In this document: positions 1 to 7,402 of the stretch, piece by piece
Position numbering within the stretch: the stretch's first letter is position 1
How the letters are laid out: the number at the start of each line of letters is the position of its first letter
DNA from: Clostridioides difficile
Lineage (GTDB): Bacteria > Bacillota > Clostridia > Peptostreptococcales > Peptostreptococcaceae
Direction of reading: 5' to 3'
Assembly: GCA_024919175.1 (NCBI GenBank)
Contig: CP103804.1
Span: forward strand, 2,418,001 to 2,482,000
DNA: 64,000 bases
The notes under the pieces: model-generated
The model's database searches: none
Seen by the model: only the letters and a program-made list of their open reading frames with translations
What the model was told of the DNA's origin: nothing
Made by a program: the position numbers and the translations under genes

Positions 1-167
1 TGCAAAAGGCTATGGTAGGTGATGAAACAATAAAAACTGAAATAGACGAAGATATGAGTATGGTTGTAGATGAAAGTGAGAGTATAGATGTTGATTTTGA
101 AGTAAAAGAGAGTGAAGATACAGAAGATAGTCAAATAAGTGCTGAAGAAAATATAAATATTGAGTAA
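1..167 (+). CDS. C-terminus of probable RecT-type annealing protein (partial)
   Basis: An open frame enters from the window edge (codons from position 3) and stops at 165-167, giving about 54 residues. The tail is acidic, rich in Asp, Glu and Ser, and starts with a segment of the type 'DETIKTEIDEDM'. This resembles the variable end of RecT/Bet single-strand annealing proteins, which sit just before replication genes in Firmicute phages. The catalytic part is outside the window, so the identity rests on the tail and on position. It ends 13 bases before the replication gene. Confidence 0.5.
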   Translation, partial: QKAMVGDETIKTEIDEDMSMVVDESESIDVDFEVKESEDTEDSQISAEENINIE

Positions 168-179
168 GAAGGTGATAGA

Positions 180-995
180 GTGGCAAAATATAGAATTTTA
201 CAAGCTAACTTTTGGGATGATGCTTTTGTACTAGATTTAACTCCTGAAGAAAAATATTTTTATAATTATTTACTTACAAACGGTAGAGCAAGTCAATGTG
301 GGTGTTATGAGTTACCCTACAAAATCATGGAGATGCAAACAGGATATAACAGAGAAACTGTAGAGAAGTTAATAAAAAGATTTATAGAGTATGGAAAAAT
401 AAAATATGACTCTACTACTAAAGAAATATTAATAATTAATTGGAGTAAGCACAATTTTTCTAAAAGTCCAAAAGTGCGTACTTGTATTTTAAAAGAGGTT
501 GAAAGCATTAAAAATAAAGAGTTTAGGGAGCATATGTATAGAGTATGTATAGACTATGGATACAGTATCAATACAGTATCTATAGACTATGGGGAAAAAG
601 AAAAACAAAAAGAAAAAGAAAAACAAAAAGAAAAAGAAAAACAACAACAAAAAGAAAAAGAAAAAGAAGAAAATTATTTGGTGGTTGTGGATAAAGTTAA
701 AAAATACTTTGATTTAGAAACTAAAGACATTGAAAAAATCATTGATGTATTTATACATACAGAAAAGGGAATTGACTACTTAGAGGAAAAATTGAGGTTG
801 GTCAAAAATACGGAGAGTGTAAAAAGTGTTACAGGTTATCTCATAAAAGCATTAGAAGAAAATTACGAAGCTAAACCAAGTAAGAACAATAAAAATAAGT
901 TCCATAATTTCAATCAAACATTTGGACAATATACAGATGAAGAATTGATAAATATGGCTAACAGGGGTCAACTTGAAAAAAGCAAATTCGGTTAA
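180..995 (+). CDS. Phage replication initiator / replisome organizer
   Basis: A 271-residue protein with a GTG start at 180 behind a GAAGGTGATAGA ribosome binding site. Residues 1-110 look like the winged-helix N-terminal domain of phage replisome organizers ('FWDD...DLTPEEKYFYNYLLTN', then a helix-turn-helix-like segment). A lysine/glutamate/glutamine linker covers roughly residues 139-165. The C-terminal 100 residues could be a DnaD-like helicase-loader contact region. It would bind the phage origin and recruit host DnaB; that role is inferred from family and from its place after RecT. The linker is encoded by short tandem repeats and could vary in length between relatives. Confidence 0.72.
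   Translation: MAKYRILQANFWDDAFVLDLTPEEKYFYNYLLTNGRASQCGCYELPYKIMEMQTGYNRETVEKLIKRFIEYGKIKYDSTTKEILIINWSKHNFSKSPKVRTCILKEVESIKNKEFREHMYRVCIDYGYSINTVSIDYGEKEKQKEKEKQKEKEKQQQKEKEKEENYLVVVDKVKKYFDLETKDIEKIIDVFIHTEKGIDYLEEKLRLVKNTESVKSVTGYLIKALEENYEAKPSKNNKNKFHNFNQTFGQYTDEELINMANRGQLEKSKFG
594..668 (+). repeat. In-frame A-rich tandem repeat coding a KEKEKQ linker
   Basis: Imperfect 6- and 18-base units made of AAAGAA, AAACAA and similar hexamers repeat inside the replication gene. They encode a charged Lys-Glu-Gln stretch. Units are multiples of three, so expansion or loss would change linker length without breaking the frame. Nearby (about 548-592) a 12-base segment TATAGACTATGG also occurs twice. 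Confidence 0.8.
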
Positions 996-1003
996 GTTAA
1001 ATA

Positions 1004-1039
1004 TTCTAGGGAGTAATTATGTAATATTACTTCCTAGAA
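1004..1039 (+). other. Stem-loop between replication gene and next ORF
   Basis: Arms 1004-1017 and 1026-1039 pair over 14 bases with one G-U pair around an 8-base loop. No T-run follows, so it is not a standard terminator. It may be an mRNA processing or stabilising structure. Confidence 0.45.
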
Positions 1040-1060
1040 GTTAAAAATGGAAGTCTAAAA

Positions 1061-1318
1061 GTGAAACATGAAAGTAAGAAAATTTTCTTAGAATGTGATA
1101 ATGGAAGTTTTGAAATAAATGATACAAGAGCTGAAGAAGTAACATTCGAGGGTACAGAAATAGACAATCCATTTGAGCGAGTAAAATATGAAGGCACTTT
1201 TGAAATAGTATCTGGAAGGGAGCATCTACAAAGAGAAATGTTGTGGCTTAAAATATTGTATTTATCAGCAGTTATAGCAAAAGCAATGAGGTATAAAATG
1301 TTAGATATTTTAAAATAA
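1061..1318 (+). CDS. Small phage protein, unknown
   Basis: 85 residues, GTG start with GGAAG seven bases upstream. The N-terminal half is acidic ('LECDNGSFEINDTRAEEVTFEGTE'); the C-terminal third is hydrophobic and helical (about residues 65-80), possibly an amphipathic or membrane-touching helix. No family recognised. It follows the stem-loop at 1004-1039 and precedes another small gene by 13 bases, within the early transcript. Confidence 0.6.
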   Translation: MKHESKKIFLECDNGSFEINDTRAEEVTFEGTEIDNPFERVKYEGTFEIVSGREHLQREMLWLKILYLSAVIAKAMRYKMLDILK

Positions 1319-1331
1319 GGGGGCTAAGAAT

Positions 1332-1592
1332 ATGGCTAAAGTCTGGATGGATATAGATGTTTTCTTAAATAGAGTTAGTAAGACAAATAAAATAAAACAT
1401 CATAAGGATTTTAAAAAGAAATTAACTAACTCTAGGAAAATAAGGATTGAGAATATAAATACAGGAGAAGTTAGAGAGTTTGAAAGTGCAATAAAGGCAA
1501 GTGAATTTGTAAAGCATAGTAGCGACTTTCCTAGCTATTTAGCTAGAACTGAAAAAATATCTAGGGATGGATGGAAGGCTGAGTATATTTAG
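1332..1592 (+). CDS. Small phage protein with NUMOD1-like C-terminal half
   Basis: 86 residues, ATG start behind AAGGGGGCTAAGAAT. Residues 34-86 have the pattern 'I..ENINTGEVREFESAIKASEFV...', which resembles the NUMOD1-type helix-turn-helix often linked to HNH homing nucleases. No nuclease domain is present, so this may be a free-standing DNA-binding remnant. The family assignment is tentative. Confidence 0.5.
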   Translation: MAKVWMDIDVFLNRVSKTNKIKHHKDFKKKLTNSRKIRIENINTGEVREFESAIKASEFVKHSSDFPSYLARTEKISRDGWKAEYI

Positions 1593-1600
1593 GAGGAATA

Positions 1601-1732
1601 ATGGAAGTTTCAAGAACTGAATACACGATTGAGAGAGCAAAAGAATTGTATGACAATGGTGAGGATATATTTATTGCTATAGATAAGGCTAGAGAAGAAT
1701 ATGAGGAGATGATTAAAAGTGAGTTTAATTAA
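1601..1732 (+). CDS. Small acidic phage protein (43 residues)
   Basis: ATG at 1601 with AGGAGGAATA directly upstream, an excellent ribosome binding site; stop at 1730-1732. Sequence begins MEVSRTEYTIERAKELYDNG and is predicted to be almost all helical. It overlaps the GTG start of the YopX-like gene by 14 bases, which suggests translational coupling. Function unknown. Confidence 0.6.
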   Translation: MEVSRTEYTIERAKELYDNGEDIFIAIDKAREEYEEMIKSEFN

Positions 1733-2165
1733 GTATAGGGGTTATGATTTTGAAAATAAAAAGTGGATTTATTCAGCAACAATAATGACTAGTAGTGGAG
1801 TTGAATGCTTAATGTTAACAGAGGATTGTGAATGGATAAAAGTTTCTAATGTTGGCGTATGCTCTGGAGAATGGGCTAGAAACAATCAAGAAATTTGTGA
1901 AGGAGATATATTGAAAGGATATGATAATTTCAATGACACAAGCCAATATGGAGTTGTAAAAAGAGATTTTGACAGCATTAAAATATATTTGGAATGGCAT
2001 TATTTAAAGAAGTTTGAAGGAGAATGGATAGAGCTTATAGATAAAACAGAAATATATCATAGTAGAGATTACAAAGTAGTTGGTAATGAATATGAGAACT
2101 TAGAGGAAGTTAGAAAAGAGTTTTTAGAACGTAAGGAGATGTTGGAAAATGAATGTCTTAGCTAG
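1719..2165 (+). CDS. YopX family protein
   Basis: 148 residues, GTG start inside the end of the previous gene. Family signs: 'YRGYDFENKKWIYSA' at the N-terminus, 'QEICEGDILKG' near the middle and 'YKVVGNEYENLEEV' near the end; these are the usual YopX blocks. YopX proteins are common in Gram-positive phages; their biochemical role is not established. It overlaps the next gene (start 2149) by 17 bases. Confidence 0.78.
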   Translation: MSLIKYRGYDFENKKWIYSATIMTSSGVECLMLTEDCEWIKVSNVGVCSGEWARNNQEICEGDILKGYDNFNDTSQYGVVKRDFDSIKIYLEWHYLKKFEGEWIELIDKTEIYHSRDYKVVGNEYENLEEVRKEFLERKEMLENECLS

Positions 2166-2388
2166 TGCGATACTAATAGCAGTAAGTTTTGTAACTGGTA
2201 GAATTTATGAGAATCGTTTAAGAGCTAAAAACTGTGAAAAATGTGAAAGTATTAGGGAATTTATACAAACTAACGAGTTATGCAAGTATTGTTCAAAAGA
2301 AATCAATACATGTGATAAAAAGTGTTACAAAAACATTTTGGAGAGAAGAAGAAAGCATTATATGAATAGAGAGGGTGCTGAAAAATGA
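2149..2388 (+). CDS. Small membrane-anchored cysteine-rich phage protein
   Basis: 79 residues. An N-terminal hydrophobic segment (MNVLASAILIAVSFVTG) is followed by a cytosolic-type tail with CxxC, CxxC and CxxxC clusters that could bind zinc. The N-terminus is nearly the same as that of the next gene (start 2385), so the two arose by duplication. ATG starts overlap both neighbours. Function unknown. Confidence 0.6.
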   Translation: MNVLASAILIAVSFVTGRIYENRLRAKNCEKCESIREFIQTNELCKYCSKEINTCDKKCYKNILERRRKHYMNREGAEK

Positions 2389-2714
2389 ATATCTTAGCTA
2401 GTTTAATACTTATAGTAGGAAGTTTTATAGCTGGTAGGATTTATGAGTATAGATTAAATTTAAATGAAAATGATGAAGTTGATTCAAAGTTACTTTTAGA
2501 TGTTTTTAATGAAATTAGTGAGTTAAGAGAAGAAAATAAAAGTCTTAAAGAAAAATTACAAGATAAAGATTTATCAATAATTGGCAAATTACTAGATTTT
2601 TTTCTTGATAAAAATGTATGTGAATGTTGTGTTTATGACTGCAAGATTAATTATGTTGAATATGATTGTGAAACTGGAATTAAAAAATGGCTTGAAAGTG
2701 AGGTAGAAGAATAA
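2385..2714 (+). CDS. Small membrane-anchored cysteine-cluster phage protein (paralogue)
   Basis: 109 residues. Starts MNILASLILIVGSFIAGRIY, a paralogue of the previous protein, then has a coiled-coil-like helix (about residues 33-60) and a C-terminal block with CxCC...C...C followed by 'KKWLESEVEE'. The end block recurs in the protein encoded at 2895-3062 and, more loosely, at 6069-6236. Overlaps both neighbours by 1-4 bases. Confidence 0.6.
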   Translation: MNILASLILIVGSFIAGRIYEYRLNLNENDEVDSKLLLDVFNEISELREENKSLKEKLQDKDLSIIGKLLDFFLDKNVCECCVYDCKINYVEYDCETGIKKWLESEVEE

Positions 2715-2902
2715 TGAGCGAACTCATACAGTGCGATTTTTGCAAGAAAATGATTAATGTTGAGAAACAAAAATATTTTATTAATAAAGAGCAGGGTAAC
2801 ACAAGCTTACTTAGATATATAGATATATGTGTTTGTGAAGACTGTTGGAATCTTGGAATAAAAAACTATTGTGAAAATAAAGAAGGTGCTAAGAATGACT
2901 AA
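2714..2902 (+). CDS. Small zinc-finger-like phage protein
   Basis: 62 residues with two CxxC motifs, 'CDFCKK' near the N-terminus and 'CEDCWN' near residue 43, a simple four-cysteine zinc ribbon layout. Start ATG at 2714 overlaps the stop of the previous gene. Likely a small nucleic-acid or protein-binding protein; the function is not known. Confidence 0.6.
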   Translation: MSELIQCDFCKKMINVEKQKYFINKEQGNTSLLRYIDICVCEDCWNLGIKNYCENKEGAKND

Positions 2903-3062
2903 CTTTGAAAAGATAAAAAGTATGAGCAAAAAAGAATTAGCTAAATTTATAGACTCACTTGGTGGTGATGATTGTTTTTGTGATTATTGTGAGTATGGAG
3001 TTTGTGATTATTCTTGTTCTGCAGGATATGAAAACTGGCTTGAAATGGAGGTAGAAGAATAA
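2895..3062 (+). CDS. Small cysteine-cluster phage protein (55 residues)
   Basis: The ATG at 2895 is preferred over an upstream in-frame ATG at 2871 because GAAGGTG lies just before it and it overlaps the previous stop, as elsewhere in this region. The protein has CFCDYC...CDYSC and ends 'YENWLEMEVEE', matching the C-terminal block of the 2385-2714 protein. Stop overlaps the next start. Unknown function. Confidence 0.6.
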   Translation: MTNFEKIKSMSKKELAKFIDSLGGDDCFCDYCEYGVCDYSCSAGYENWLEMEVEE

Positions 3063-3361
3063 TGGATAAGCTTTATATATGCAGTCCACAAGGGTTAGAA
3101 GAAGTTGAGATTTACAATATAACTGATAAACATGTTGAACTATACAAAGACACTCTAATGCGTTTTAGAGATACAGATTTCTTTAAGATGGATAAAGACG
3201 AACTAGGAAAAATACTAAGTAACGAAAATGTTTTTAATGCTTATATAATTTCAGAAAGCAAAGAACAGATAGTTAAAACGTGGAATGAGTATGTTAAAAA
3301 GGAAATTAAAAATCTGAATGAAAGATTAAAAATATGCATGGATTTTATTATAACAGAGTAA
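3062..3361 (+). CDS. Small phage protein, unknown
   Basis: 99 residues, acidic and mostly helical, no cysteine cluster, no recognised family. Its ATG overlaps the upstream stop. It is the last of the overlapping small genes; about 100 bases without an ORF follow before the nucleoid-protein gene. Confidence 0.55.
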   Translation: MDKLYICSPQGLEEVEIYNITDKHVELYKDTLMRFRDTDFFKMDKDELGKILSNENVFNAYIISESKEQIVKTWNEYVKKEIKNLNERLKICMDFIITE

Positions 3362-3468
3362 TGGAAATATCTAATTAAAACAGTTTAGAGAGTTGAAAAA
3401 TATCTTTTAATATAAATTATCGTTGAAGTGTTTTGTAACTCTCAAAAATGAAAATAAGGGGTGGAATT

Positions 3469-4464
3469 ATGATAATACACAAATTTATAATACATGTTTT
3501 AGATAAGAACAGCGATACACCAATACTAAACGATTTTGAAGGGAGAGTTAGTCAAGATATGGAAGCTTTCTTTCAAAAGAAAATAAGTAAAGTATCAAGA
3601 GATAAAGACATCAGAACAGCAGTATTTAATGACTATAGTAACAATCTAATTAAGAAGTGCTGTGAACAGATTATTTATGATGAAAGTTCATTTTTAAATA
3701 ACTCTAAAGAGATTGCAGCTTATTTATTTGAGATTATGAAACTGAATGCTACATTAGAATCTTGCGACTTAGCAATTTGCTTATATACTGAAAAAGATGA
3801 AAAGAGAGTTGCTATATTAAAACTTGATTACAATAATTCATATACTCATTCAATCGAGTTTGAAGATGATAAATTTAATATACAGATGTCTAAGAATGAA
3901 ATTAATATACAAGAGACTAAGACTGTTAAAATTGGCGCATTGATTGGATTGAGTGGAATGAATGATGAATACCATCTTAGGGTTTTAGACAAGGATGCAG
4001 AAAAGGAAGAAGCTAATTCTAAGTTTGTTACAGAGTTTCTAAATGCTACTAAAGTGAAAGATGATAAGTATAAGACTAAGATGTTTAAAGCTTTTGTGGA
4101 TGCTTATATAGCACATTTATATAATGATATGAAACAGGGCGAAGATGTAAGAGGGATATTACTTTATATGTTAAGAGAAAAGCAAAATCTTGATATAAAT
4201 GAGTTTGCTGAAAAGGCAATAAAGGAAGATTTAAAAGATAGTTTTAAGGACTGTGTAGAAGAAAAAGGGATTGAAAGTTTTAATATTGATAAAAAGTGGG
4301 TTGAGAAGAATCTGAAAAACAGATGTATCAAGACAGATACAGGCTTTGAGATAAAAGGCAAGATGGAGGACTTTGAGGATTTTATGAAATATGGTATTAG
4401 ACATAATATGAATGGAAGTATAGATATAGTTATTAAAAATGTTACTTTCTATAATGAGAAGTAG
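3469..4464 (+). CDS. 37-kDa nucleoid-associated protein family (NdpA/YejK-like)
   Basis: 331 residues. ATG 3469 is chosen over 3448 because GGGGTGG lies at the right distance. The start 'IIHKFIIHVLD', the block 'FLNATKVKDDKYKTKMFKAFVDAYI' and overall length fit the bacterial 37-kDa nucleoid-associated protein family, found in cells and in many phages. Those proteins bind DNA; in a phage one could organise or shield replicating DNA. It heads a run with the radical SAM gene 8 bases downstream. Function in phages is inferred. Confidence 0.72.
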   Translation: MIIHKFIIHVLDKNSDTPILNDFEGRVSQDMEAFFQKKISKVSRDKDIRTAVFNDYSNNLIKKCCEQIIYDESSFLNNSKEIAAYLFEIMKLNATLESCDLAICLYTEKDEKRVAILKLDYNNSYTHSIEFEDDKFNIQMSKNEINIQETKTVKIGALIGLSGMNDEYHLRVLDKDAEKEEANSKFVTEFLNATKVKDDKYKTKMFKAFVDAYIAHLYNDMKQGEDVRGILLYMLREKQNLDINEFAEKAIKEDLKDSFKDCVEEKGIESFNIDKKWVEKNLKNRCIKTDTGFEIKGKMEDFEDFMKYGIRHNMNGSIDIVIKNVTFYNEK

Positions 4465-4472
4465 GTACTCAT

Positions 4473-5342
4473 ATGAAAATAGGCTTAATAGATGTTGATG
4501 GACATAACTTTCCTAATTTAGCACTTATGAAAATATCAGCATATCACAAAAAATTAGGCGATAAAGTGGAATTTGTAAACTTCTTTGAAGAATATGACAA
4601 AGTATATAAAACTAAAGTATTTACTTTTTCAGATGATGATTACACAGTTATAAATGCTAAGGAAGTCATAAAAGGTGGCACAGGATATGATTTACAGAAT
4701 AAATTGCCATCACAGATTGAATTTATGTATCCCGATTATGATTTATATGATATTAAAAATGTTGCTTATGGCTACTTAACAAGAGGATGCCCTAGAGGAT
4801 GTGAGTTTTGTATAGTTCAAGAAAAGGAAGGAAATAAAAGTTATAAGGTAGCTGATTTAAACCAGTTTTGGAGACAGCAAAAAGAGATTAAGCTGTTAGA
4901 CCCAAATATTTTAGCTTGTAGTAAGTGGGAAGAACTCTTAAAGCAACTTATAGATAGCAAAGCTTGGGTTGATTTCACTCAAGGGCTTGATATAAGACTT
5001 ATGACAGAGAAAAAAGCAGAAATGATTAACAGAATTAAAATAAAACGGATCCATTTTGCATGGGACAATTATGAGTTCAATACATATGACAAGCTGAAAG
5101 AATTTAGAAGTAAATTGAATTTTAAGAAGCAAAAACTAGGTGTCTATGTTCTTACTAATTTCAATACTACTTTTGAGGAAGATTTAGAGCGTGTTTATAA
5201 ATTAAAAGAGTTAGATTATGACCCTTATGTGATGATATTTGAAAAATGGAAATGCCATCACGAGTATAGAAGGTTGCAAAGATGGGTTAATAATAAGATT
5301 ATTTTTAGAAGTGTAGATAAATTTGAGGATTATAAGGGGTGA
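4473..5342 (+). CDS. Radical SAM protein
   Basis: 289 residues. Cysteines 106, 110 and 113 form the CxxxCxxC cluster ('RGCPRGCEFC') that holds the [4Fe-4S] cluster cleaving S-adenosylmethionine. The first 95 residues ('MKIGLIDVDGHNFPNLALMKISAYHKK') look like the cobalamin-binding-type Rossmann domain found before some radical SAM cores, but no DxHxxG motif is seen, so B12 binding is doubtful. The gene is translationally close to the PP-loop gene (5347), and the pair may act on one substrate, possibly a nucleotide, tRNA or DNA base. The substrate cannot be read from sequence. Confidence 0.78.
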   Translation: MKIGLIDVDGHNFPNLALMKISAYHKKLGDKVEFVNFFEEYDKVYKTKVFTFSDDDYTVINAKEVIKGGTGYDLQNKLPSQIEFMYPDYDLYDIKNVAYGYLTRGCPRGCEFCIVQEKEGNKSYKVADLNQFWRQQKEIKLLDPNILACSKWEELLKQLIDSKAWVDFTQGLDIRLMTEKKAEMINRIKIKRIHFAWDNYEFNTYDKLKEFRSKLNFKKQKLGVYVLTNFNTTFEEDLERVYKLKELDYDPYVMIFEKWKCHHEYRRLQRWVNNKIIFRSVDKFEDYKG

Positions 5343-5346
5343 GAAT

Positions 5347-6072
5347 GTGAAGTATATTGCAAGTTTTAGTGGAGGAAAAGATTCTGCTGCAATGCTCCTC
5401 TTAATTTTAGAAAAAGGTCTTAAACTAGACGAAATAGTTTTCATAGATACGGGACTAGAGTTTAAAGAAATTTATGATATAATAGACGATTTTGAGAAAA
5501 GAATAAACTTTAAAATAACGAGAATTAAAGCAGAAAAAACTTTTGAGGAATACTTTTATACTGTTAATAAACAAGGTAAGCGTAAAGGGCAAATATGGGG
5601 TTTTCCATACACCTTAGGTGCGTGGTGTAATAGTAGATTAAAACTTGCGCCTGCTAATAAGTATTTTAATTCTATAGGAGAACATAAAAGATATATTGGA
5701 ATTGCATACGATGAACCTAGCAGATATAAAAGACTAGAAAAAAACTGTATAGCACCATTATTTGAAGAAAAAATGACTGAAAGTGATTGTTTAAAGTATT
5801 TAGAAGAAAAAGGCTTTTACTATGAGATTCATCATAGGTTTAAACGAACTGGTTGCTACTTATGTCCTAAACAAAGCTTAGAGAGCCTCAGAACTTTAAG
5901 GAAATACTATCCCGATTTGTGGGGGGGTATGCTTAAACTGGATAAAGATAGTCCTGTACCTTTTAGAGCTAATGGGGTCACAGTGCATGACCTAGAAAAG
6001 CGATTTAGAAATGAAGATATAGAAAATGAAAGACAGATAAGTTTCTTTCAAACAGAGAAGGTGAGCATATGA
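5347..6072 (+). CDS. PP-loop ATP pyrophosphatase, PAPS reductase-like family
   Basis: 241 residues from GTG 5347, preferred because AAGGGG lies seven bases before it; an earlier in-frame start at 5323 has no such site. The N-terminal SGGKDS (residues 8-13) is the PP-loop that binds and adenylates with ATP. 'GAWCNSRLK' and a later 'GCYLCPKQSLESLR' supply cysteines typical of phage PAPS-reductase-like proteins. Real sulfate assimilation is unlikely in a phage; relatives such as DndC, TtcA or QueC use the same fold for base or tRNA chemistry. It directly follows the radical SAM gene and overlaps the next small gene by 4 bases. Confidence 0.75.
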   Translation: MKYIASFSGGKDSAAMLLLILEKGLKLDEIVFIDTGLEFKEIYDIIDDFEKRINFKITRIKAEKTFEEYFYTVNKQGKRKGQIWGFPYTLGAWCNSRLKLAPANKYFNSIGEHKRYIGIAYDEPSRYKRLEKNCIAPLFEEKMTESDCLKYLEEKGFYYEIHHRFKRTGCYLCPKQSLESLRTLRKYYPDLWGGMLKLDKDSPVPFRANGVTVHDLEKRFRNEDIENERQISFFQTEKVSI

Positions 6073-6236
6073 CTAATAAAGAAATGTGCAAATTAAAAAA
6101 TCTTGGTGAAAGAGAAGTATATAACAAATTTAGTAAAGAGATTTGTGGTAGCTGTATAAATAACATGAGAGATTGTGAAAGTAAAGATTGTGATACAGCA
6201 TATAAAAATTGGTTGGAGGAAATTTACTATGTATAG
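6069..6236 (+). CDS. Small cysteine-cluster phage protein (55 residues)
   Basis: ATG 6069 overlaps the PP-loop gene stop. The protein has CGSC, then C and C spaced as in the 2895-3062 protein, ending 'YKNWLEEIYYV'. It therefore belongs to the same zinc-knuckle-like family scattered through this prophage. It overlaps the next start at 6229. Unknown function. Confidence 0.55.
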   Translation: MTNKEMCKLKNLGEREVYNKFSKEICGSCINNMRDCESKDCDTAYKNWLEEIYYV

Positions 6237-6525
6237 CATTTATAAAGTAAAACTTAAAACTAAAAGAACACTGGAACAGGTAAGAAATCAAGGTGTAGAC
6301 CTTGATTATTCAGAAGAAGGATTAAAAAATACACTAAAATATTATAATTTGATTGATGGTTTAGAAGTAATTGTAGTTAAATTTGCAGATGAATATACTG
6401 GATGTTATATAAATGAATATGAACGATTTAAAAAAGATTGGGAAAATGGTAATTGTGATGGGGAAGCGAGTATGGTATTTTCAGATGATGAAGTAGAGAT
6501 AATTGAGGAATTAAGAAGCAAATAA
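6229..6525 (+). CDS. Small phage protein, unknown
   Basis: 98 residues from ATG 6229, chosen because TTGGAGGAAATT stands just before it; the longer frame from 6175 would overlap the previous gene deeply. Sequence starts MYSIYKVKLKTKRTLEQV, with an acidic C-terminus. No family recognised. Confidence 0.55.
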   Translation: MYSIYKVKLKTKRTLEQVRNQGVDLDYSEEGLKNTLKYYNLIDGLEVIVVKFADEYTGCYINEYERFKKDWENGNCDGEASMVFSDDEVEIIEELRSK

Positions 6526-6603
6526 AGTGAATAGTCAAGGTAAGTTTGTGAATGAAACTAGAATGTTATAGACTTACTTTGACTTATAAAAGGAGTCGTC
6601 GAT

Positions 6604-6729
6604 ATGGTTATTACAGAATTTAAAGTTACTTGGCAGACAACAAGAGAATGGGAAAAAGGGAACATATACAGCTCTATATTTACTAATTTAGAAGAAGCAA
6701 GAGCTTTTAAAAAGATGAGGAAAATATGA
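6604..6729 (+). CDS. Small phage protein (41 residues)
   Basis: ATG 6604 with AAAGGAG about ten bases upstream; reads MVITEFKVTWQTTREWEKGN and stops at 6727-6729. The stop overlaps the next ATG (ATGA). Too short to place in a family; supported by ribosome binding site and coupling. Confidence 0.45.
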   Translation: MVITEFKVTWQTTREWEKGNIYSSIFTNLEEARAFKKMRKI

Positions 6730-6788
6730 AAGAAAATTATAATGTGAAGCTTTTAAGTAGAGCTATAGTCGAAATTGAAATAGATTAG
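6726..6788 (+). CDS. Possible 20-residue peptide
   Basis: ATG at 6726 overlaps the previous stop by four bases and reads to TAG at 6786-6788. It may only serve translational coupling to the zinc-ribbon gene that begins 14 bases later. Weakly supported. Confidence 0.3.
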   Translation: MKENYNVKLLSRAIVEIEID

Positions 6789-6801
6789 GCAGGTGTTTTT
6801 A

Positions 6802-7041
6802 ATGAATACTTTGATATATAAATATATAGTTAATGAACATAGAGATGAAGCAGATGAGTTAGATAGAGACTATGGAGAATTTAAAATATTTAATGGAGGT
6901 AAATGTTTTAGTGGATGTGGTAGGAATTTCTATACATTAGCTAAGTTTAAAAAAATGATAGTTACTTGTCCCCATTGTGGAAAAAAATATCAAATAAAAC
7001 TTTTTAAAAATGGAAAAGTGAATATGAGAGTAGTTGAGTAA
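6802..7041 (+). CDS. Small zinc-ribbon phage protein
   Basis: 79 residues from ATG 6802 (AGGCAGGTG upstream; the in-frame GTG at 6793 is inside that site). Contains 'CFSGCGR' and 'CPHCGKKY', a plausible four-cysteine zinc ribbon. Probably nucleic-acid binding; unknown role. Confidence 0.55.
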   Translation: MNTLIYKYIVNEHRDEADELDRDYGEFKIFNGGKCFSGCGRNFYTLAKFKKMIVTCPHCGKKYQIKLFKNGKVNMRVVE

Positions 7042-7059
7042 AACAAGGGAAGTGATTAT

Positions 7060-7185
7060 ATGAAAAGAAGAAGATGTAATTGGTGTGGCAAGTTGTTTTA
7101 TCTTGAGGAAAAATCTAAGGAGGCTTATTGTTGTAAGGAATGTAGGAAGAAAGCTAATAGGGTTAGGAGTAAAGATAATGAATAA
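7060..7185 (+). CDS. Small zinc-finger-like phage protein (41 residues)
   Basis: ATG 7060 behind AAGGGAAGTG. 'CNWCGKLF' and 'CCKECRKK' give a CxxC-CxxC pair in a very basic peptide, typical of a small zinc-binding nucleic-acid protein. Its end overlaps the start of the next gene (7178). Confidence 0.5.
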   Translation: MKRRRCNWCGKLFYLEEKSKEAYCCKECRKKANRVRSKDNE

Positions 7186-7372
7186 GTTTCAAAAAGCAGT
7201 TTCTCAAATGGTAAAGCAAGAGGAAAAAGAAAACTTATGGCAAGGATATGAGAATTGTAGGGTAGGCAGAAGTATACCAAGTTCAATAAGAAGATACGTA
7301 AAAGGATTTGAAAAGTTTGGATATAGCATACATGATGTTTATAAATTTATAAATGATATTAGAAAATATTAA
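7178..7372 (+). CDS. Small phage protein, unknown
   Basis: 64 residues from ATG 7178, overlapping the previous stop. Starts MNKFQKAVSQMVKQEEKENL and ends in a helical 'YSIHDVYKFINDIRKY' segment. No family recognised. A longer frame begins upstream but would overlap the zinc-finger gene. Confidence 0.5.
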   Translation: MNKFQKAVSQMVKQEEKENLWQGYENCRVGRSIPSSIRRYVKGFEKFGYSIHDVYKFINDIRKY

Positions 7373-7402
7373 TGATTTTTAAGAGATAAAAGGAGAATTT
7401 GA

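Noticed and set aside
5347..6072. DndC or QueC as the PP-loop protein
   Set aside because: No other dnd genes are near, and QueC-specific C-terminal cysteine spacing is not seen; the cysteine pattern fits phage PAPS-reductase-like proteins better.
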